Shown: in pieces, positions 24,876 to 33,446 of the stretch
Numbering within the stretch: position 1 is the first letter of the stretch
How the letters are laid out: each line of letters opens with the position of its first letter
Origin: Bradyrhizobium oligotrophicum S58
GTDB taxonomy: Bacteria; Pseudomonadota; Alphaproteobacteria; Rhizobiales; Xanthobacteraceae
DNA length: 64,000 nucleotides
NCBI RefSeq assembly: GCF_000344805.1
Contig: NC_020453.1
Span: 7,544,001 to 7,608,000, forward strand
Reading direction: 5' to 3'
Translations under genes and position numbers: made by a program
Notes under the pieces: model-generated
Seen by the model: the letters and a program-made list of their open reading frames with translations, nothing else
Databases searched by the model: none
Told to the model about the DNA's origin: nothing

Positions 24876-25682
24876 CTAGCGGTTGGTATAGACCGGCTTG
24901 CGCTTCTGTAGGAAGGCCTCAATGCCTTCCTTGAAATCTTCCGAGCGGCTGCACAGCACCTGGTTACGATCTTCCATGGCGATCACGGCCTCGATCGACG
25001 ACGCATCGACGCTCATGTTGAGACATTCCTTCGACAGTCGAAGGCCGACCGGCGAGGCCGTCATCATCGCATCGATGAAAGGCGCAGCCGCGCTGTCGAG
25101 CATGTCCTCCTCGACGATCTCCGACACCAGTCCGACCATGAGCGCGCGCTCGGCGCCGATGAAGCGGCCGGTGAGGATCAACTCGGCGGCGACGGAGACG
25201 CCGACGAGACGCGGCAAAAAGTAGCTGGTGCCGATGTCGCAGCCGCCGAGGCCCAGCTTGATGAAGGCGCAGTTCATCCGCGCCGAGCGCGTCGCGATGC
25301 GGATGTCGGCCGCGAGCGCCAGCGCGAAGCCGCCGCCGGCGGCCGCACCCTGCACCAGCGCGATGATCGGCTGCGGACAGCGCCGCATCAGCATGACGAT
25401 GTCGGCGATGCGCCGCTGCGAGTCGAGCGACTCAGTCACGCTCGGCGGCTCGTTGACGCCGCCGCGCCGCTGCATCGCGGCTTTCAGATCGAGCCCGGCG
25501 CAGAAATTCTTGCCCGCGCCTTTAAGCACCACCACGCGCGTGGTGCGATTCCGCTGAAGGCTTTCGAAATATGAATTGAGCGCGTCGATCAGTGCGGAGT
25601 CGAGCGCGTTCAGGCTTTCCGGACGGTTGAGCGTCACCCGGTCGACACCATCGTCATGCTCGATCAGCAGCGGTTGGGACAT
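24876..25682 (-). CDS. Enoyl-CoA hydratase/isomerase family protein
   Basis: A 268-residue crotonase: oxyanion segments LKGAGKNFCAGLDLKAAM and VQGAAAGGGFALALAADIRI, then FIKLGLGGCDIGTSYFLPRL. The Asp in GGCDIG corresponds to the catalytic acid position seen in dienoyl-CoA-isomerase-like members rather than to the hydratase glutamate, so the reaction is uncertain. The start at 25682 is the codon that opens the family N-terminus (MSQPLLIEHDDGVDRVTLNR). It lies 42 bp upstream of the feruloyl-CoA synthase gene and is likely co-transcribed with it. Confidence 0.85.
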   Translation of the reverse strand: MSQPLLIEHDDGVDRVTLNRPESLNALDSALIDALNSYFESLQRNRTTRVVVLKGAGKNFCAGLDLKAAMQRRGGVNEPPSVTESLDSQRRIADIVMLMRRCPQPIIALVQGAAAGGGFALALAADIRIATRSARMNCAFIKLGLGGCDIGTSYFLPRLVGVSVAAELILTGRFIGAERALMVGLVSEIVEEDMLDSAAAPFIDAMMTASPVGLRLSKECLNMSVDASSIEAVIAMEDRNQVLCSRSEDFKEGIEAFLQKRKPVYTNR

Positions 25683-25770
25683 GGCGCTTTCCTCACCGTC
25701 ATCCCGGCTACGCACCAGACCGGTGCCCGCCAGCGTTGTTTGACTCGCTCGCGCCTCGGGGCGCGCTGCA

Positions 25771-25912
25771 ACCTCGCCCCGCTTGCGGGGAGAGGTCGGA
25801 TTGCATCGAAGATGCAATCCGGTTGAGGGGGTACAGGTCTAACAGCAACCACTTCCCGTGCGGCTGCCCCTCACCCCAACCCTCTCCCCGTAAGAACGGG
25901 GAGAGGGAGCGC
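25771..25912 (+). repeat. Triple-hairpin intergenic repeat, family A, copy 2
   Basis: Same three-hairpin layout and orientation as the copy at 5730. The order is CTCGCCCCGCTTGCGGGGAG, the GGATTGCATCGAAGATGC unit with its partner, and CTCCCCGTAAGAACGGGGAG. It lies between the SDR and crotonase genes, both on the minus strand. Confidence 0.85.
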
Positions 25913-25941
25913 ACTGTGCGCTGTCTCTCTGATCGTGCTCC

Positions 25942-26700
25942 CTACCGCGGGGCCATGCGGATGGCGCCGTCGAGGCGGATGGTTTCGCCGTTGAGCATCG
26001 GGTTCTCGACGATGTGGACGGCGAGGTTGCCGTATTCCGAGGCGTCGCCGAGGCGGGCAGGATGCGGCACCTGGGCACCCAGGCTCTTTCGCGCTTCTTC
26101 GTTGAGGCCCATCAACAGCGGCGTCAGGAACAGGCCCGGCGCGATAGTGTTGACGCGGATCTTCTGGCTGGCGAGATCGCGCGCCGCCGGCAAGGTGAGT
26201 CCGACCACGCCACCCTTCGAGGCCGAATAGGCGATCTGCCCGATCTGGCCTTCATAAGCGGCAACGCTCGCGGTGTTGATGGCGACGCCGCGCTCCTCGC
26301 CAACAGGCTCGGCGGTGACGAGGCGCTCGGCAAACAGCCGCAGCACGTTGAAGGTGCCGATCAGGTTGACGGTGATGATGCGCGTGAACTTGGCCAGCGG
26401 ATAGACGCCGTCCTTGCCGACGATGCGCTGCGAGCCACCGATGCCGGCGCAGTTCACCAGCACGCGGGCGACGCCATGGGCAGCCTCCGCCTTGGCGAGG
26501 CCGGCCTTGACCTGCTCCTCGTCGGTGACATCAGCATGAATGGCGACGCCGTTGAGCTCGGCGGCGACCTTCTCGGCGTTCTCCTTGCTCTGGTCGAGCA
26601 CGGCGATCTTGGCGCCCTTGGCGGCCATGGCGCGCGCGGTGGCGGCGCCGAGACCCGATCCACCGCCGGTGATGAGAACGGCAACGTTGTTCAATTGCAT
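25942..26700 (-). CDS. Short-chain dehydrogenase, 3-hydroxyacyl-CoA dehydrogenase type II-like
   Basis: A 252-residue classical SDR with the N-terminal nucleotide motif TGGGSGLG, NAG-like NCAGIGG, catalytic Ser in TASVAAYEG, and YSASK (Tyr and Lys) followed by IRVNTIAPGLFLTPLL. The whole sequence resembles HSD17B10-type 3-hydroxyacyl-CoA dehydrogenases, which oxidise 3-hydroxyacyl-CoA with NAD+ in beta-oxidation. The start at 26700 is the Met that opens the Rossmann strand. It is downstream of the TetR gene in the same direction. Confidence 0.88.
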   Translation of the reverse strand: MQLNNVAVLITGGGSGLGAATARAMAAKGAKIAVLDQSKENAEKVAAELNGVAIHADVTDEEQVKAGLAKAEAAHGVARVLVNCAGIGGSQRIVGKDGVYPLAKFTRIITVNLIGTFNVLRLFAERLVTAEPVGEERGVAINTASVAAYEGQIGQIAYSASKGGVVGLTLPAARDLASQKIRVNTIAPGLFLTPLLMGLNEEARKSLGAQVPHPARLGDASEYGNLAVHIVENPMLNGETIRLDGAIRMAPR

Positions 26701-26782
26701 GGTGCGTTTCCTCCCTTGGTTTCTTGTTGGCGAAATAGCAAGTAGGGAGGTGCGAATAGAGGGAAGCCCAATTCGCACCTCC

Positions 26783-27442
26783 CTACTCGCCATTCGCGCC
26801 CTTCACTATTCCGCCGCAGATCAGCGCCTCCATGTGGGCGATGTATTGGCGGCAGACATCATCGGTGACCGGGCCGACGCCGATCGCGCGCGACATCGCG
26901 TGGCGGCCGAAGAACAGATGATCGCAGGCGCCGATCAGGCTGGTGTAGAACAGCACCGGATCGACCACGCGAAACTCGCCCTTGGCGACACCCTCCTCGA
27001 GCAGCCGGCGGTGAAAATCCAGCAATGGCGCGACGAAGAACTTTGAGACTTCGTCGGCGGCCTCGGCGCTGCTCTCGTGCAGCAGATAATGGATCAGCCG
27101 GTTCATATAGGGAAACCGGTAATAGGCGCGGATGATGCCGTTGATGTGCAGCTTCAGCTTCGCGGTCGGGCTGATCGGCTGCGCCAGCAGATATTCGAGG
27201 TTCGTCACTTCGGTCGCGGCGTCGCGCGCCAGGAGCGCCAGAAGCAGTCCGTCTTTGTTGCCGAAATGATATTTGACCAGCGCGGCGTTGGCGCCGGACT
27301 TCTGCGCGATGTCGCTCAGCGAAATCTCGATCGAGGATCGCTGGATCATCAGCTCGCTGGCGGCGACCAGGAGCTTCTCCGCAGTGGCATTCCGCCCCAC
27401 GGCAAGTTTCTCCGGCGCGCTGTTCTGAAGCTGAGGTCCCAC
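26783..27442 (-). CDS. TetR-family transcriptional regulator
   Basis: A 219-residue protein with an N-terminal TetR HTH (ATAEKLLVAASELMIQRSS, then ISLSDIAQKSGANAALVKYH, ending YHFGNKDGLLLALL) and a C-terminal ligand/dimer domain. The gene is divergent from the thiolase gene, and a 20-bp near-palindrome at 27498-27517 sits in the shared region. It very likely represses the thiolase/ligase unit and the SDR unit until an acyl-CoA is bound (inference from family and layout). Confidence 0.9.
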   Translation of the reverse strand: MGPQLQNSAPEKLAVGRNATAEKLLVAASELMIQRSSIEISLSDIAQKSGANAALVKYHFGNKDGLLLALLARDAATEVTNLEYLLAQPISPTAKLKLHINGIIRAYYRFPYMNRLIHYLLHESSAEAADEVSKFFVAPLLDFHRRLLEEGVAKGEFRVVDPVLFYTSLIGACDHLFFGRHAMSRAIGVGPVTDDVCRQYIAHMEALICGGIVKGANGE

Positions 27443-27497
27443 AATTCATCTCGCGATTGACCGGGCCAGATAAGCCGAAGCCAGAGTTGATCTCAAG

Positions 27498-27517
27498 AGT
27501 TAATTGATCGATTGACT
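27498..27517. promoter_or_regulatory. Near-palindromic TetR-type operator
   Basis: AGTTAATTGATCGATTGACT matches its reverse complement at 16 of 20 positions. It lies midway between the TetR gene start (27442) and the thiolase start (27581). The size and position are those expected for a TetR dimer operator controlling both directions. Confidence 0.6.
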
Positions 27518-27580
27518 AAGGCCCAGTCGCGCATTTAAATCGCGGCCAATCACGAACACCAAGTCTAGGGAGGACACGTC

Positions 27581-28753
27581 ATGGCGGAAGCCTACATCGT
27601 CGCGGCTGCACGCACGGCCGGCGGCCGCAAGGGAGGCCGTCTGGCCGGCTGGCATCCGGCCGATCTCGCCGCGAAGGTGCTGGACGCGCTGGTCGATCGG
27701 TCCGGCGCCGCGCCGGACCAGGTCGAGGACGTGATCATGGGCTGCGTCATGCAGACCGGCGAGCAGTCGAACAACATCGCGCGCAATGCGGTGATGGCCT
27801 CGAAGCTGCCGGAGAGCGTGCCAGGCACCTCGATCGACCGGCAGTGCGGCTCGTCGCAGCAGGCGCTGCATTTCGCGGCGCAGGCGGTGATGTCCGGCGC
27901 GATGGATGTCGTGATCGCCGCCGGCGTGGAGTCGATGACCCGGGTGCCGATGGGTCTGTCGTCGACGCTGCCGGCGAAGAACGGCTTCGGGCACTACAAG
28001 AGCCCTGGCATCGAGAGCCGCTATCCGAACATCCAGTTCAGCCAGTTCACCGGCGCGGAGATGATGGCGGAGAAGTACGGTCTCTCCAAGGATGAGCTCG
28101 ACGAATACGCCTATAACAGCCATCAGCGCGCGATCGCGGCCACGCAAGCAGGCCACTTCAAGGACGAGATCATCCCGCTCGAGATCGTCAGAGCGGACGG
28201 CTCGACCGATACCCACCACATCGACGAGGGCATCCGCTTCGATGTCACCCTCGACGGCATCAAGGGCGTCAAGCTGATCGCCGAGAACGGCAAGCTCAGC
28301 GCGGCCACCGCGAGCCAGATCTGCGATGGCGCGTCGGGCGTGATGGTCGTCAACGAGCGCGGCCTGAAGTCGCTCGGCGTCAAGCCGCTCGCTCGCGTGC
28401 ACCACATGACCATGATGGGCGGCGACCCCGTCATCATGCTCGAAGCGCCGCTGCCGGCGACCCAGCGCGCGCTGCAGAAGGCCGGCATGTCGATCGACGA
28501 GATCGACCTCTATGAGGTCAACGAGGCGTTCGCTTCCGTTCCGACCGCGTGGCTCAAGACGGTCGGCGCCGATCCAAGCCGGCTCAACGTCAATGGCGGC
28601 GCGATCGCGCTCGGCCACCCGCTCGGCGGCTCCGGCACCAAGCTGATGACCACGCTGCTCCACGCGCTCAAGGCCCGCAACAAGCGCTACGGCCTGCAGA
28701 CCATGTGCGAAGGCGGCGGCATGGCGAATGTGACGATCGTCGAGCGGCTATAG
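27581..28753 (+). CDS. Acetyl-CoA acetyltransferase (thiolase)
   Basis: A 390-residue thiolase. The acylated cysteine lies in SIDRQCGSSQQALHFAAQAV, the histidine in GGAIALGHPLGGSG and the second catalytic cysteine in TMCEGGGMANVTIVE. It has the full length expected for the family. It cleaves 3-ketoacyl-CoA or condenses acetyl-CoA; in this context the last step of beta-oxidation is the likely role. AGGGAGGA upstream of the ATG is a good ribosome-binding site. It is divergent from the TetR gene and precedes an acyl-CoA ligase gene. Confidence 0.93.
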   Translation: MAEAYIVAAARTAGGRKGGRLAGWHPADLAAKVLDALVDRSGAAPDQVEDVIMGCVMQTGEQSNNIARNAVMASKLPESVPGTSIDRQCGSSQQALHFAAQAVMSGAMDVVIAAGVESMTRVPMGLSSTLPAKNGFGHYKSPGIESRYPNIQFSQFTGAEMMAEKYGLSKDELDEYAYNSHQRAIAATQAGHFKDEIIPLEIVRADGSTDTHHIDEGIRFDVTLDGIKGVKLIAENGKLSAATASQICDGASGVMVVNERGLKSLGVKPLARVHHMTMMGGDPVIMLEAPLPATQRALQKAGMSIDEIDLYEVNEAFASVPTAWLKTVGADPSRLNVNGGAIALGHPLGGSGTKLMTTLLHALKARNKRYGLQTMCEGGGMANVTIVERL

Positions 28754-28771
28754 GTCGCGCCACAAACAACG

Positions 28772-28895
28772 GTGTCGTCCCCGCGAAAGCGGGGACCCAT
28801 AACCACCGAATCCAATGATGCGCGAGCTGGAGCCACAGCTCGCTCTCGCCACAGCGTCCTGTGGCTATGGGTCCCGGCGCAAGGCCGGGACGACA
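28772..28895. repeat. Palindromic intergenic repeat, family C, copy 3
   Basis: GTCGTCCCCGCGAAAGCGGG and GACCCATAACCACCG, a short core, then inverted TATGGGTCCCGGCGCAAGGC and CGGGACGACA. It lies in the 171-bp gap between the thiolase and acyl-CoA ligase genes on the plus strand. Confidence 0.7.
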
Positions 28896-28924
28896 CCTTT
28901 TCCTTTTCTCAGCGGCGCGCCCTC

Positions 28925-30466
28925 ATGACCCACCCTTCCATTCACGCCCAGAGCCATCCCGACAAGATCGCCTATCAGATGGCGGGGACCGGCAAGGCCA
29001 TCACCTATCGCGAGCTCGACGAGCTCTCCAACCAGGGCGCGCAGCTGTTCCGCGCGCTGGGGCTCAAGGCCGGCGACCACGTCGCCTTCCTGATGGAGAA
29101 CCGGCTCGCCTTCATGGAGATCGCGTGGGCCGCGCAGCGCTCCGGTCTCTACTATACGGCGATCAGCCGCTATCTCACCAAGGACGAGATCGCCTACATC
29201 ATCAGGGATTGCGGCGCCAAAGTCTTCATCACCTCGCCGAAATGCGCCGAGCAGGTGCGGGAGCTCGTGACGGCCTCGTCGGACGGCCCGTTGTTCTTCA
29301 TGGTCGACGAGCCCGAGCCAGGCTTCCGCTCCTGGGACAAGGAGGCCGGCGCGCAGCCGACGACGTCGATCGCCGACCAGGTCGCCGGCTACGACATGCT
29401 TTATTCGTCCGGCACCACCGGACGGCCGAAGGGCATCAAGAAGGATTTTGAAGGCAATCCGATCGAGCAGGCCAGCCCACTCCTGCGCGTGCTCTGCGCC
29501 GACATGTGCGGCATGAATGCGGAGAGCATCTATCTGTCGCCGGCGCCGCTCTATCATGCCGCGCCGCTGCGCTTCAACATGATGGTCACGGTGCTCGGAG
29601 GCACCTCGATCATCATGGAGCATTTCGACGCCGAGGAGTTTCTGAAGCTGGTCGAGGCCTACAAGGTCACGCAGTCGCAGCTGGTGCCGACCATGTTCGT
29701 GCGCATGCTGAAGCTTCCGGAGGAGGTCCGCAAGAGCTACGACGTCTCGACACTGAAGGGCGCGATCCACGCCGCCGCGCCCTGCCCGGTCGACGTCAAG
29801 GCCAGGATGATCGACTGGTGGGGCCCGATCCTGATCGAGTACTACGCGGGCTCGGAAGGCAACGGCGTCACCGTGTGCACCTCGAAGCAGTGGCTGGAGC
29901 ATCGCGGCAGCGTCGGCCGCGCGGTGGTCGGCAAGATCAAGATCCTGGGCGAGGACGACAAGGAGATGCCGACCGGCGAGATCGGCTCGGTCTATTTCGC
30001 CGACGCGCCGCAGTTCTCCTATCACAACGATCCCGAGAAGACGAAGCGCGCCCATAATGACAAGGGCTGGTCGACGCTCGGCGATGTCGGCTATCTCGAC
30101 GCCGACGGATTTCTCTATCTCACCGACCGCAAGTCCTACATGATCATTTCCGGCGGCGTGAACATCTACCCGCAGGAAACCGAGGACATCCTCATCACCC
30201 ATCCCGATGTGGCCGATGTCGCCGTGTTCGGCGTGCCCAACGAGGAGATGGGCGAGGAGGTCAAGGCGGTGGTGCAGCCGCACGACATGGCGCGCGCCGG
30301 CAAGGCGTTTGAGGAGCAATTGATCCTGTTCTGCCGCCAGCATCTGTCGCCGATCAAATGCCCGCGCTCGATCGATTTCGAGCCGGAGCTGCCGCGCACC
30401 CCGACCGGCAAGCTGGTCAAGCGCCATCTGCGCGAGCGCTACTGGCCGAAGAAGGCGACGGCGTAG
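28925..30466 (+). CDS. AMP-forming acyl-CoA synthetase
   Basis: A 513-residue ligase of the ANL superfamily: the P-loop YSSGTTGRPKGIKK, the A5-like motif YYAGSEGNGVTVC, the GDVGYLDADGFLYLTDRKSY hinge segment and the C-terminal catalytic lysine in RTPTGKLVKRHLR. It activates a carboxylic acid to its CoA thioester; the substrate is unknown (medium-chain or branched acids are possible). The start at 28925 opens the conserved N-terminus (HPSIHAQSHPDKIAYQMAGT); upstream codons fall in a repeat. It is likely co-transcribed with thiolase under TetR control. Confidence 0.9.
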   Translation: MTHPSIHAQSHPDKIAYQMAGTGKAITYRELDELSNQGAQLFRALGLKAGDHVAFLMENRLAFMEIAWAAQRSGLYYTAISRYLTKDEIAYIIRDCGAKVFITSPKCAEQVRELVTASSDGPLFFMVDEPEPGFRSWDKEAGAQPTTSIADQVAGYDMLYSSGTTGRPKGIKKDFEGNPIEQASPLLRVLCADMCGMNAESIYLSPAPLYHAAPLRFNMMVTVLGGTSIIMEHFDAEEFLKLVEAYKVTQSQLVPTMFVRMLKLPEEVRKSYDVSTLKGAIHAAAPCPVDVKARMIDWWGPILIEYYAGSEGNGVTVCTSKQWLEHRGSVGRAVVGKIKILGEDDKEMPTGEIGSVYFADAPQFSYHNDPEKTKRAHNDKGWSTLGDVGYLDADGFLYLTDRKSYMIISGGVNIYPQETEDILITHPDVADVAVFGVPNEEMGEEVKAVVQPHDMARAGKAFEEQLILFCRQHLSPIKCPRSIDFEPELPRTPTGKLVKRHLRERYWPKKATA

Positions 30467-30479
30467 CGCCGACCGAAGC

Positions 30480-30815
30480 TGTCATCCCGGCGAACGCCGC
30501 GACCCATGGCGACCGTCCTCGGCTGTTGAGCACGCTGGAGCTACGTTCTTTGCAATCACCACGGCTGGTGGTTACGGATCCCGGGTCGGCGCCTTGGCGT
30601 CGCGACGCGCCGCCAAGGCTTGCCTGGGACGACAGCGATTTGTGTGGCGGGATCGCGCCTCATCAATGGTGTCGTCCCTGCGAACGCACGGACCCATAGC
30701 CAACGCCGCCGATGATGCGACGGGTACAAGCTCCAACTTGGCGCCACACGGGCGCCTGTGGTTATGGATCCCGGCTCGCGCTCGCTTCGCTCGCCTGGCC
30801 GGGACGACGCGAGGA
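30480..30815. repeat. Compound cluster of family C palindromic repeats
   Basis: The 360-bp gap between the acyl-CoA ligase and hydrolase genes holds no gene. It contains several family C units in succession: GTCATCCCGGCGAACGC, GGATCCCGGGTCGGCGCC with GGGACGACAGCG, GGTGTCGTCCCTGCGAACGC with GACCCATAGCC, and GGTTATGGATCCCGGCTCGC with GGCCGGGACGAC. It appears to be nested insertion or tandem accumulation. Confidence 0.6.
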
Positions 30816-30826
30816 GAGTTCACGCC

Positions 30827-31975
30827 ATGTCAGAGTCCCTTCCACCCCTCCCCCTTCCCCCCTCCATCCGCTCCCGCTTCGTCGACGGCATCAACGGCCT
30901 GCGGATGCATGTGCTCGAAGCCGGCTTCGAGACGCCCGGCCGCCCCTGCGTGCTGCTGCTGCATGGCTTTCCCGAGCTGGCCTATAGCTGGCGCAAGGTG
31001 ATGCCGGCGCTGGCTGAGGCCGGCTATCACGTGCTGGCGCCCGACCAGCGCGGCTATGGCCGCACCACGGGGTGGAACGCCGATTACGACGGCGATCTCG
31101 CGCCGTTTCGCTTCACCAATCTGGTGCGCGATGCGCTCGGCGTCGCCTATGCGTTCGGCCACCGCCACGTCGCGGCGGTCGTCGGTCACGACTTCGGCAG
31201 CCCGGTCGCGGCGTGGTGCGCGCTGATCCGCCCCGATGTCTTTCGATCGGTGGTGATGATGAGTGCGCCGTTCCCGGGCCCACCCGCAGCACCGTTCGGC
31301 ATCGCCAACCATCCCCTCGCACTGCCCGACGATCCCGTGCATCACGAGCTGGCCGCGCTGCCGCGACCGCGAAAGCACTATCAATCGTACTACGCGACGC
31401 GCGAAGCCAATGCCGACATGGTCAGGGCGCCGCAAGGACTGCGCGATTTCCTGCGCGCCTATTATCACCACAAGAGCGCCGACTGGCCGGGCAACGCGCC
31501 CGCTCCGCTGCAGGCGTGGAATGCGAGCGAGCTCCCAAAGCTGCCGACCTACTACGTGATGGACCTCGCCAGGACGATGGCCGAGACCGTCGCGGAGGAG
31601 ATGCCGGATGCGGCAACGATCGCCGCCAACCGCTGGCTGCCGGACGATGAGCTCACGGTCTACGCCACCGAATATGAACGGAACGGCTTCCAGGGCGGAC
31701 TGCAATGGTATCGCTGTGGCACGTCGGGACTGTTCGATGCTGAATTGCAGACATGGTCGGATCGCACGATCGACGTTCCGTCTGCGTTCATCTCCGGTCT
31801 GCAAGACTGGGGCATCTACCAACGGCCCGGCGTGTTTGAAGCGATGCAATCCCGAATCTGCACCAACATGATCTTGTGCGAGCTGATCGATCGCGCCGGA
31901 CATTGGGTGCAGCAGGAACAACATGAACGAGTGAGCCGGCTGCTGTTAACCTTCCTGAACAGAGCAGCAGCCTGA
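30827..31975 (+). CDS. Alpha/beta hydrolase, epoxide hydrolase-like
   Basis: A 382-residue alpha/beta hydrolase. The oxyanion HGFP motif is in LLLHGFPELAYSWRKV. The nucleophile elbow VVGHDFGSPVAAW gives Asp as the nucleophile (GHDFG), which is typical of epoxide hydrolases and dehalogenases. The catalytic His is probably in RAGHWVQQEQ near the C-terminus. DQRGYGRT matches the epoxide hydrolase pattern. The start at 30827 follows GAGGAGA. The natural substrate is unknown. The gene stands after a repeat cluster and is probably its own unit. Confidence 0.85.
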   Translation: MSESLPPLPLPPSIRSRFVDGINGLRMHVLEAGFETPGRPCVLLLHGFPELAYSWRKVMPALAEAGYHVLAPDQRGYGRTTGWNADYDGDLAPFRFTNLVRDALGVAYAFGHRHVAAVVGHDFGSPVAAWCALIRPDVFRSVVMMSAPFPGPPAAPFGIANHPLALPDDPVHHELAALPRPRKHYQSYYATREANADMVRAPQGLRDFLRAYYHHKSADWPGNAPAPLQAWNASELPKLPTYYVMDLARTMAETVAEEMPDAATIAANRWLPDDELTVYATEYERNGFQGGLQWYRCGTSGLFDAELQTWSDRTIDVPSAFISGLQDWGIYQRPGVFEAMQSRICTNMILCELIDRAGHWVQQEQHERVSRLLLTFLNRAAA

Positions 31976-32070
31976 TTTCGGACGTCGTTGTGAACTATAA
32001 GGCGAATCGAGGAACGAACCTTCGGGGTTGACGTTTCTGCATCCGGGCGATGCGCAACAGGAGATGATTT

Positions 32071-32454
32071 ATGGATAAGAAGATCGCAGGCTTGCTGGGC
32101 GCAGTCGCCGCTGTCGGCGCGCTCGGCACCGCACAGGCATCGGCGGCTCCCGCGCCGACCGACGTGCTGAAGGCCAATTCCTATGCCGACCTTCTCGAAC
32201 CGATCCCGGACGCCGCCAAGGTGCTGCAGGCGCTCGACGAGCAGGGACCACAGGCGTCTGAGCCCAAGGTGCAGCTGGCGCAGTGGTACCATCACCACCA
32301 TCATCATCACCACCATGGCTACTGGCGCGGCCCGGGGTATGGCTATGGGTACGGCTATGGCTACGGACCTCGCGTCTACGTGGTGCCGCCGCGCCGCTTC
32401 TATCATCACCACCATCATCACCACCACCATCACTGGTACTACGATCGCTACTGA
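32071..32454 (+). CDS. Secreted poly-histidine protein
   Basis: A 127-residue protein with a signal peptide (MDKKIAGLLGAVAAVGALGT, cleaved near ASA-AP). The mature part has a short helical segment (SYADLLEPIPDAAKVLQALD), then an uninterrupted run of 9 His, a Gly/Tyr repeat (GYGYGYGYGYG), and a run of 10 His near the end (FY...WYYDRY). Histidine runs of this length suggest binding of Ni, Zn, Cu or Co in the periplasm or outside; this is inference. The start is supported by AGGAGATG 8-10 bases upstream. A rho-independent terminator-like hairpin follows. Confidence 0.8.
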   Translation: MDKKIAGLLGAVAAVGALGTAQASAAPAPTDVLKANSYADLLEPIPDAAKVLQALDEQGPQASEPKVQLAQWYHHHHHHHHHGYWRGPGYGYGYGYGYGPRVYVVPPRRFYHHHHHHHHHHWYYDRY

Positions 32455-32473
32455 TCGCGGTGGGATGAATTCG

Positions 32474-32503
32474 GATGGCGCCGGCCGCAAGGCTGGCGCC
32501 ATC
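32474..32503. terminator. Rho-independent terminator-like hairpin between convergent genes
   Basis: Perfect 9-bp arms GATGGCGCC and GGCGCCATC with a 12-base loop, followed by a short T-containing tract (tccattt). It lies between the 3' ends of the poly-His gene and the leftward hypothetical gene and could serve both. Confidence 0.6.
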
Positions 32504-32523
32504 TCCATTTCAGCGGTCGGCTA

Positions 32524-33246
32524 TCATGATTTGCGCGCCTTCTCCTTCGCGGCGCGGTGCAGATGGCGATAGGTGCCGTCGAACACGGTATCGGTGCTCG
32601 ACACCCATTCGGTCTCCTTGGCGAGAACAGGCCGGCTGGCATGGATACGCCGCGACTGCAGCTCGCGTTCGGCGGCTTCTTCAGGTCCCATCGGCTCGAC
32701 GGTGAAATTCGCCTCCTCCGGAATCACGATCACCTGCGCGAACGGCTCGCCAGGACGGAAGATGTGCGTCCGCCCTTCCGCAGGTGCCTTGAACACGCAG
32801 AAGAACAGCATCGGCCAGAAGTTGCGGATCAGGGCCGGCACCGCGATCGGGCAACTATCGGTCCGGTCGGTGTAAAAGCGCGGATGCGGCTCGGTCCGGA
32901 TCGCAAAGCCCTTGGGCACCTTGAGATCGAGCAGGATCTGGTAGGTGTAGAAGCCGTCGCCGAAGTTGCGGAACGGCGGCCATTGCAGGCTCGGGCTCGG
33001 CGGCTCCCCCCAGTCGCCGGACAGCTCCAGCTTGCCGTCGCGGGTCGTCACCTGAAGCTCGAAGTCGTAGGGGTAAAACAGCTCGATGCCATATTGCGCA
33101 CCTTCCGAGAATGGTACGCAATGCCAGACCTGCTCATGCGAGCCATTCGCGCGCGGCTGCCGTTCGCCTGCCCAGCCTGGAATATCCATCCGGGTTCGGC
33201 GCGGCGCCAGTCCTGGATCGTTGAGCCGGTATTTGACGCTGTCCAT
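32524..33246 (-). CDS. Conserved hypothetical protein (DUF6065-like)
   Basis: A 240-residue cytoplasmic protein without membrane segments. Conserved-looking stretches are IELFYPYDFELQVTTRDGKL, WPPFRNFGDGFYTYQILLDL and RTEPHPRFYTD, then a beta-rich middle and a charged helical C-terminus. The aromatic-rich sequence resembles the DUF6065 family; I am moderately sure of the name and have no function. It is divergent from mbfA and convergent with the poly-His gene. Confidence 0.65.
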   Translation of the reverse strand: MDSVKYRLNDPGLAPRRTRMDIPGWAGERQPRANGSHEQVWHCVPFSEGAQYGIELFYPYDFELQVTTRDGKLELSGDWGEPPSPSLQWPPFRNFGDGFYTYQILLDLKVPKGFAIRTEPHPRFYTDRTDSCPIAVPALIRNFWPMLFFCVFKAPAEGRTHIFRPGEPFAQVIVIPEEANFTVEPMGPEEAAERELQSRRIHASRPVLAKETEWVSSTDTVFDGTYRHLHRAAKEKARKS

Positions 33247-33391
33247 TGGAACTCCTTAGGTGGCAGAGCGAAACGCGAACGGTGAATTAGCGCTTGGGTT
33301 CCCTGACTGGAGCCTGAATGCGACGTCACGAAAGGTTTCGCGACCACTCGGCGGCGGCAGTTTGACCGCGCTGCGGCAAATCCATATAGAC

Positions 33392-33408
33392 TTTAGAAAC
33401 GTTCTAAA
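33392..33408. promoter_or_regulatory. ICE-type iron control element (Irr box) upstream of mbfA
   Basis: TTTAGAAACGTTCTAAA is a perfect 7-3-7 inverted repeat matching the Irr-bound iron control element of Rhizobiales. It lies 39 bp before the mbfA start codon, so Irr bound at low iron would be expected to repress mbfA. Confidence 0.8.
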
Positions 33409-33446
33409 CACTCGAATGTTGAGAGCGACAGATCCGGGGACCTGGA

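Noticed and set aside
27500..28663. Leftward frame opposite thiolase
   Set aside because: It is a shadow with no recognisable motif; thiolase is certain on the plus strand.
28865..30427. Leftward frame of 520 codons opposite the acyl-CoA ligase
   Set aside because: It is an Arg/Ala/Asp/His-rich shadow; the ligase on the plus strand has all family motifs.
32071..32454. Poly-His stretch taken as a cloning tag or assembly artefact
   Set aside because: It lies inside a gene with signal peptide, ribosome-binding site and terminator, the His runs use mixed CAC/CAT codons, and no vector sequence is present.
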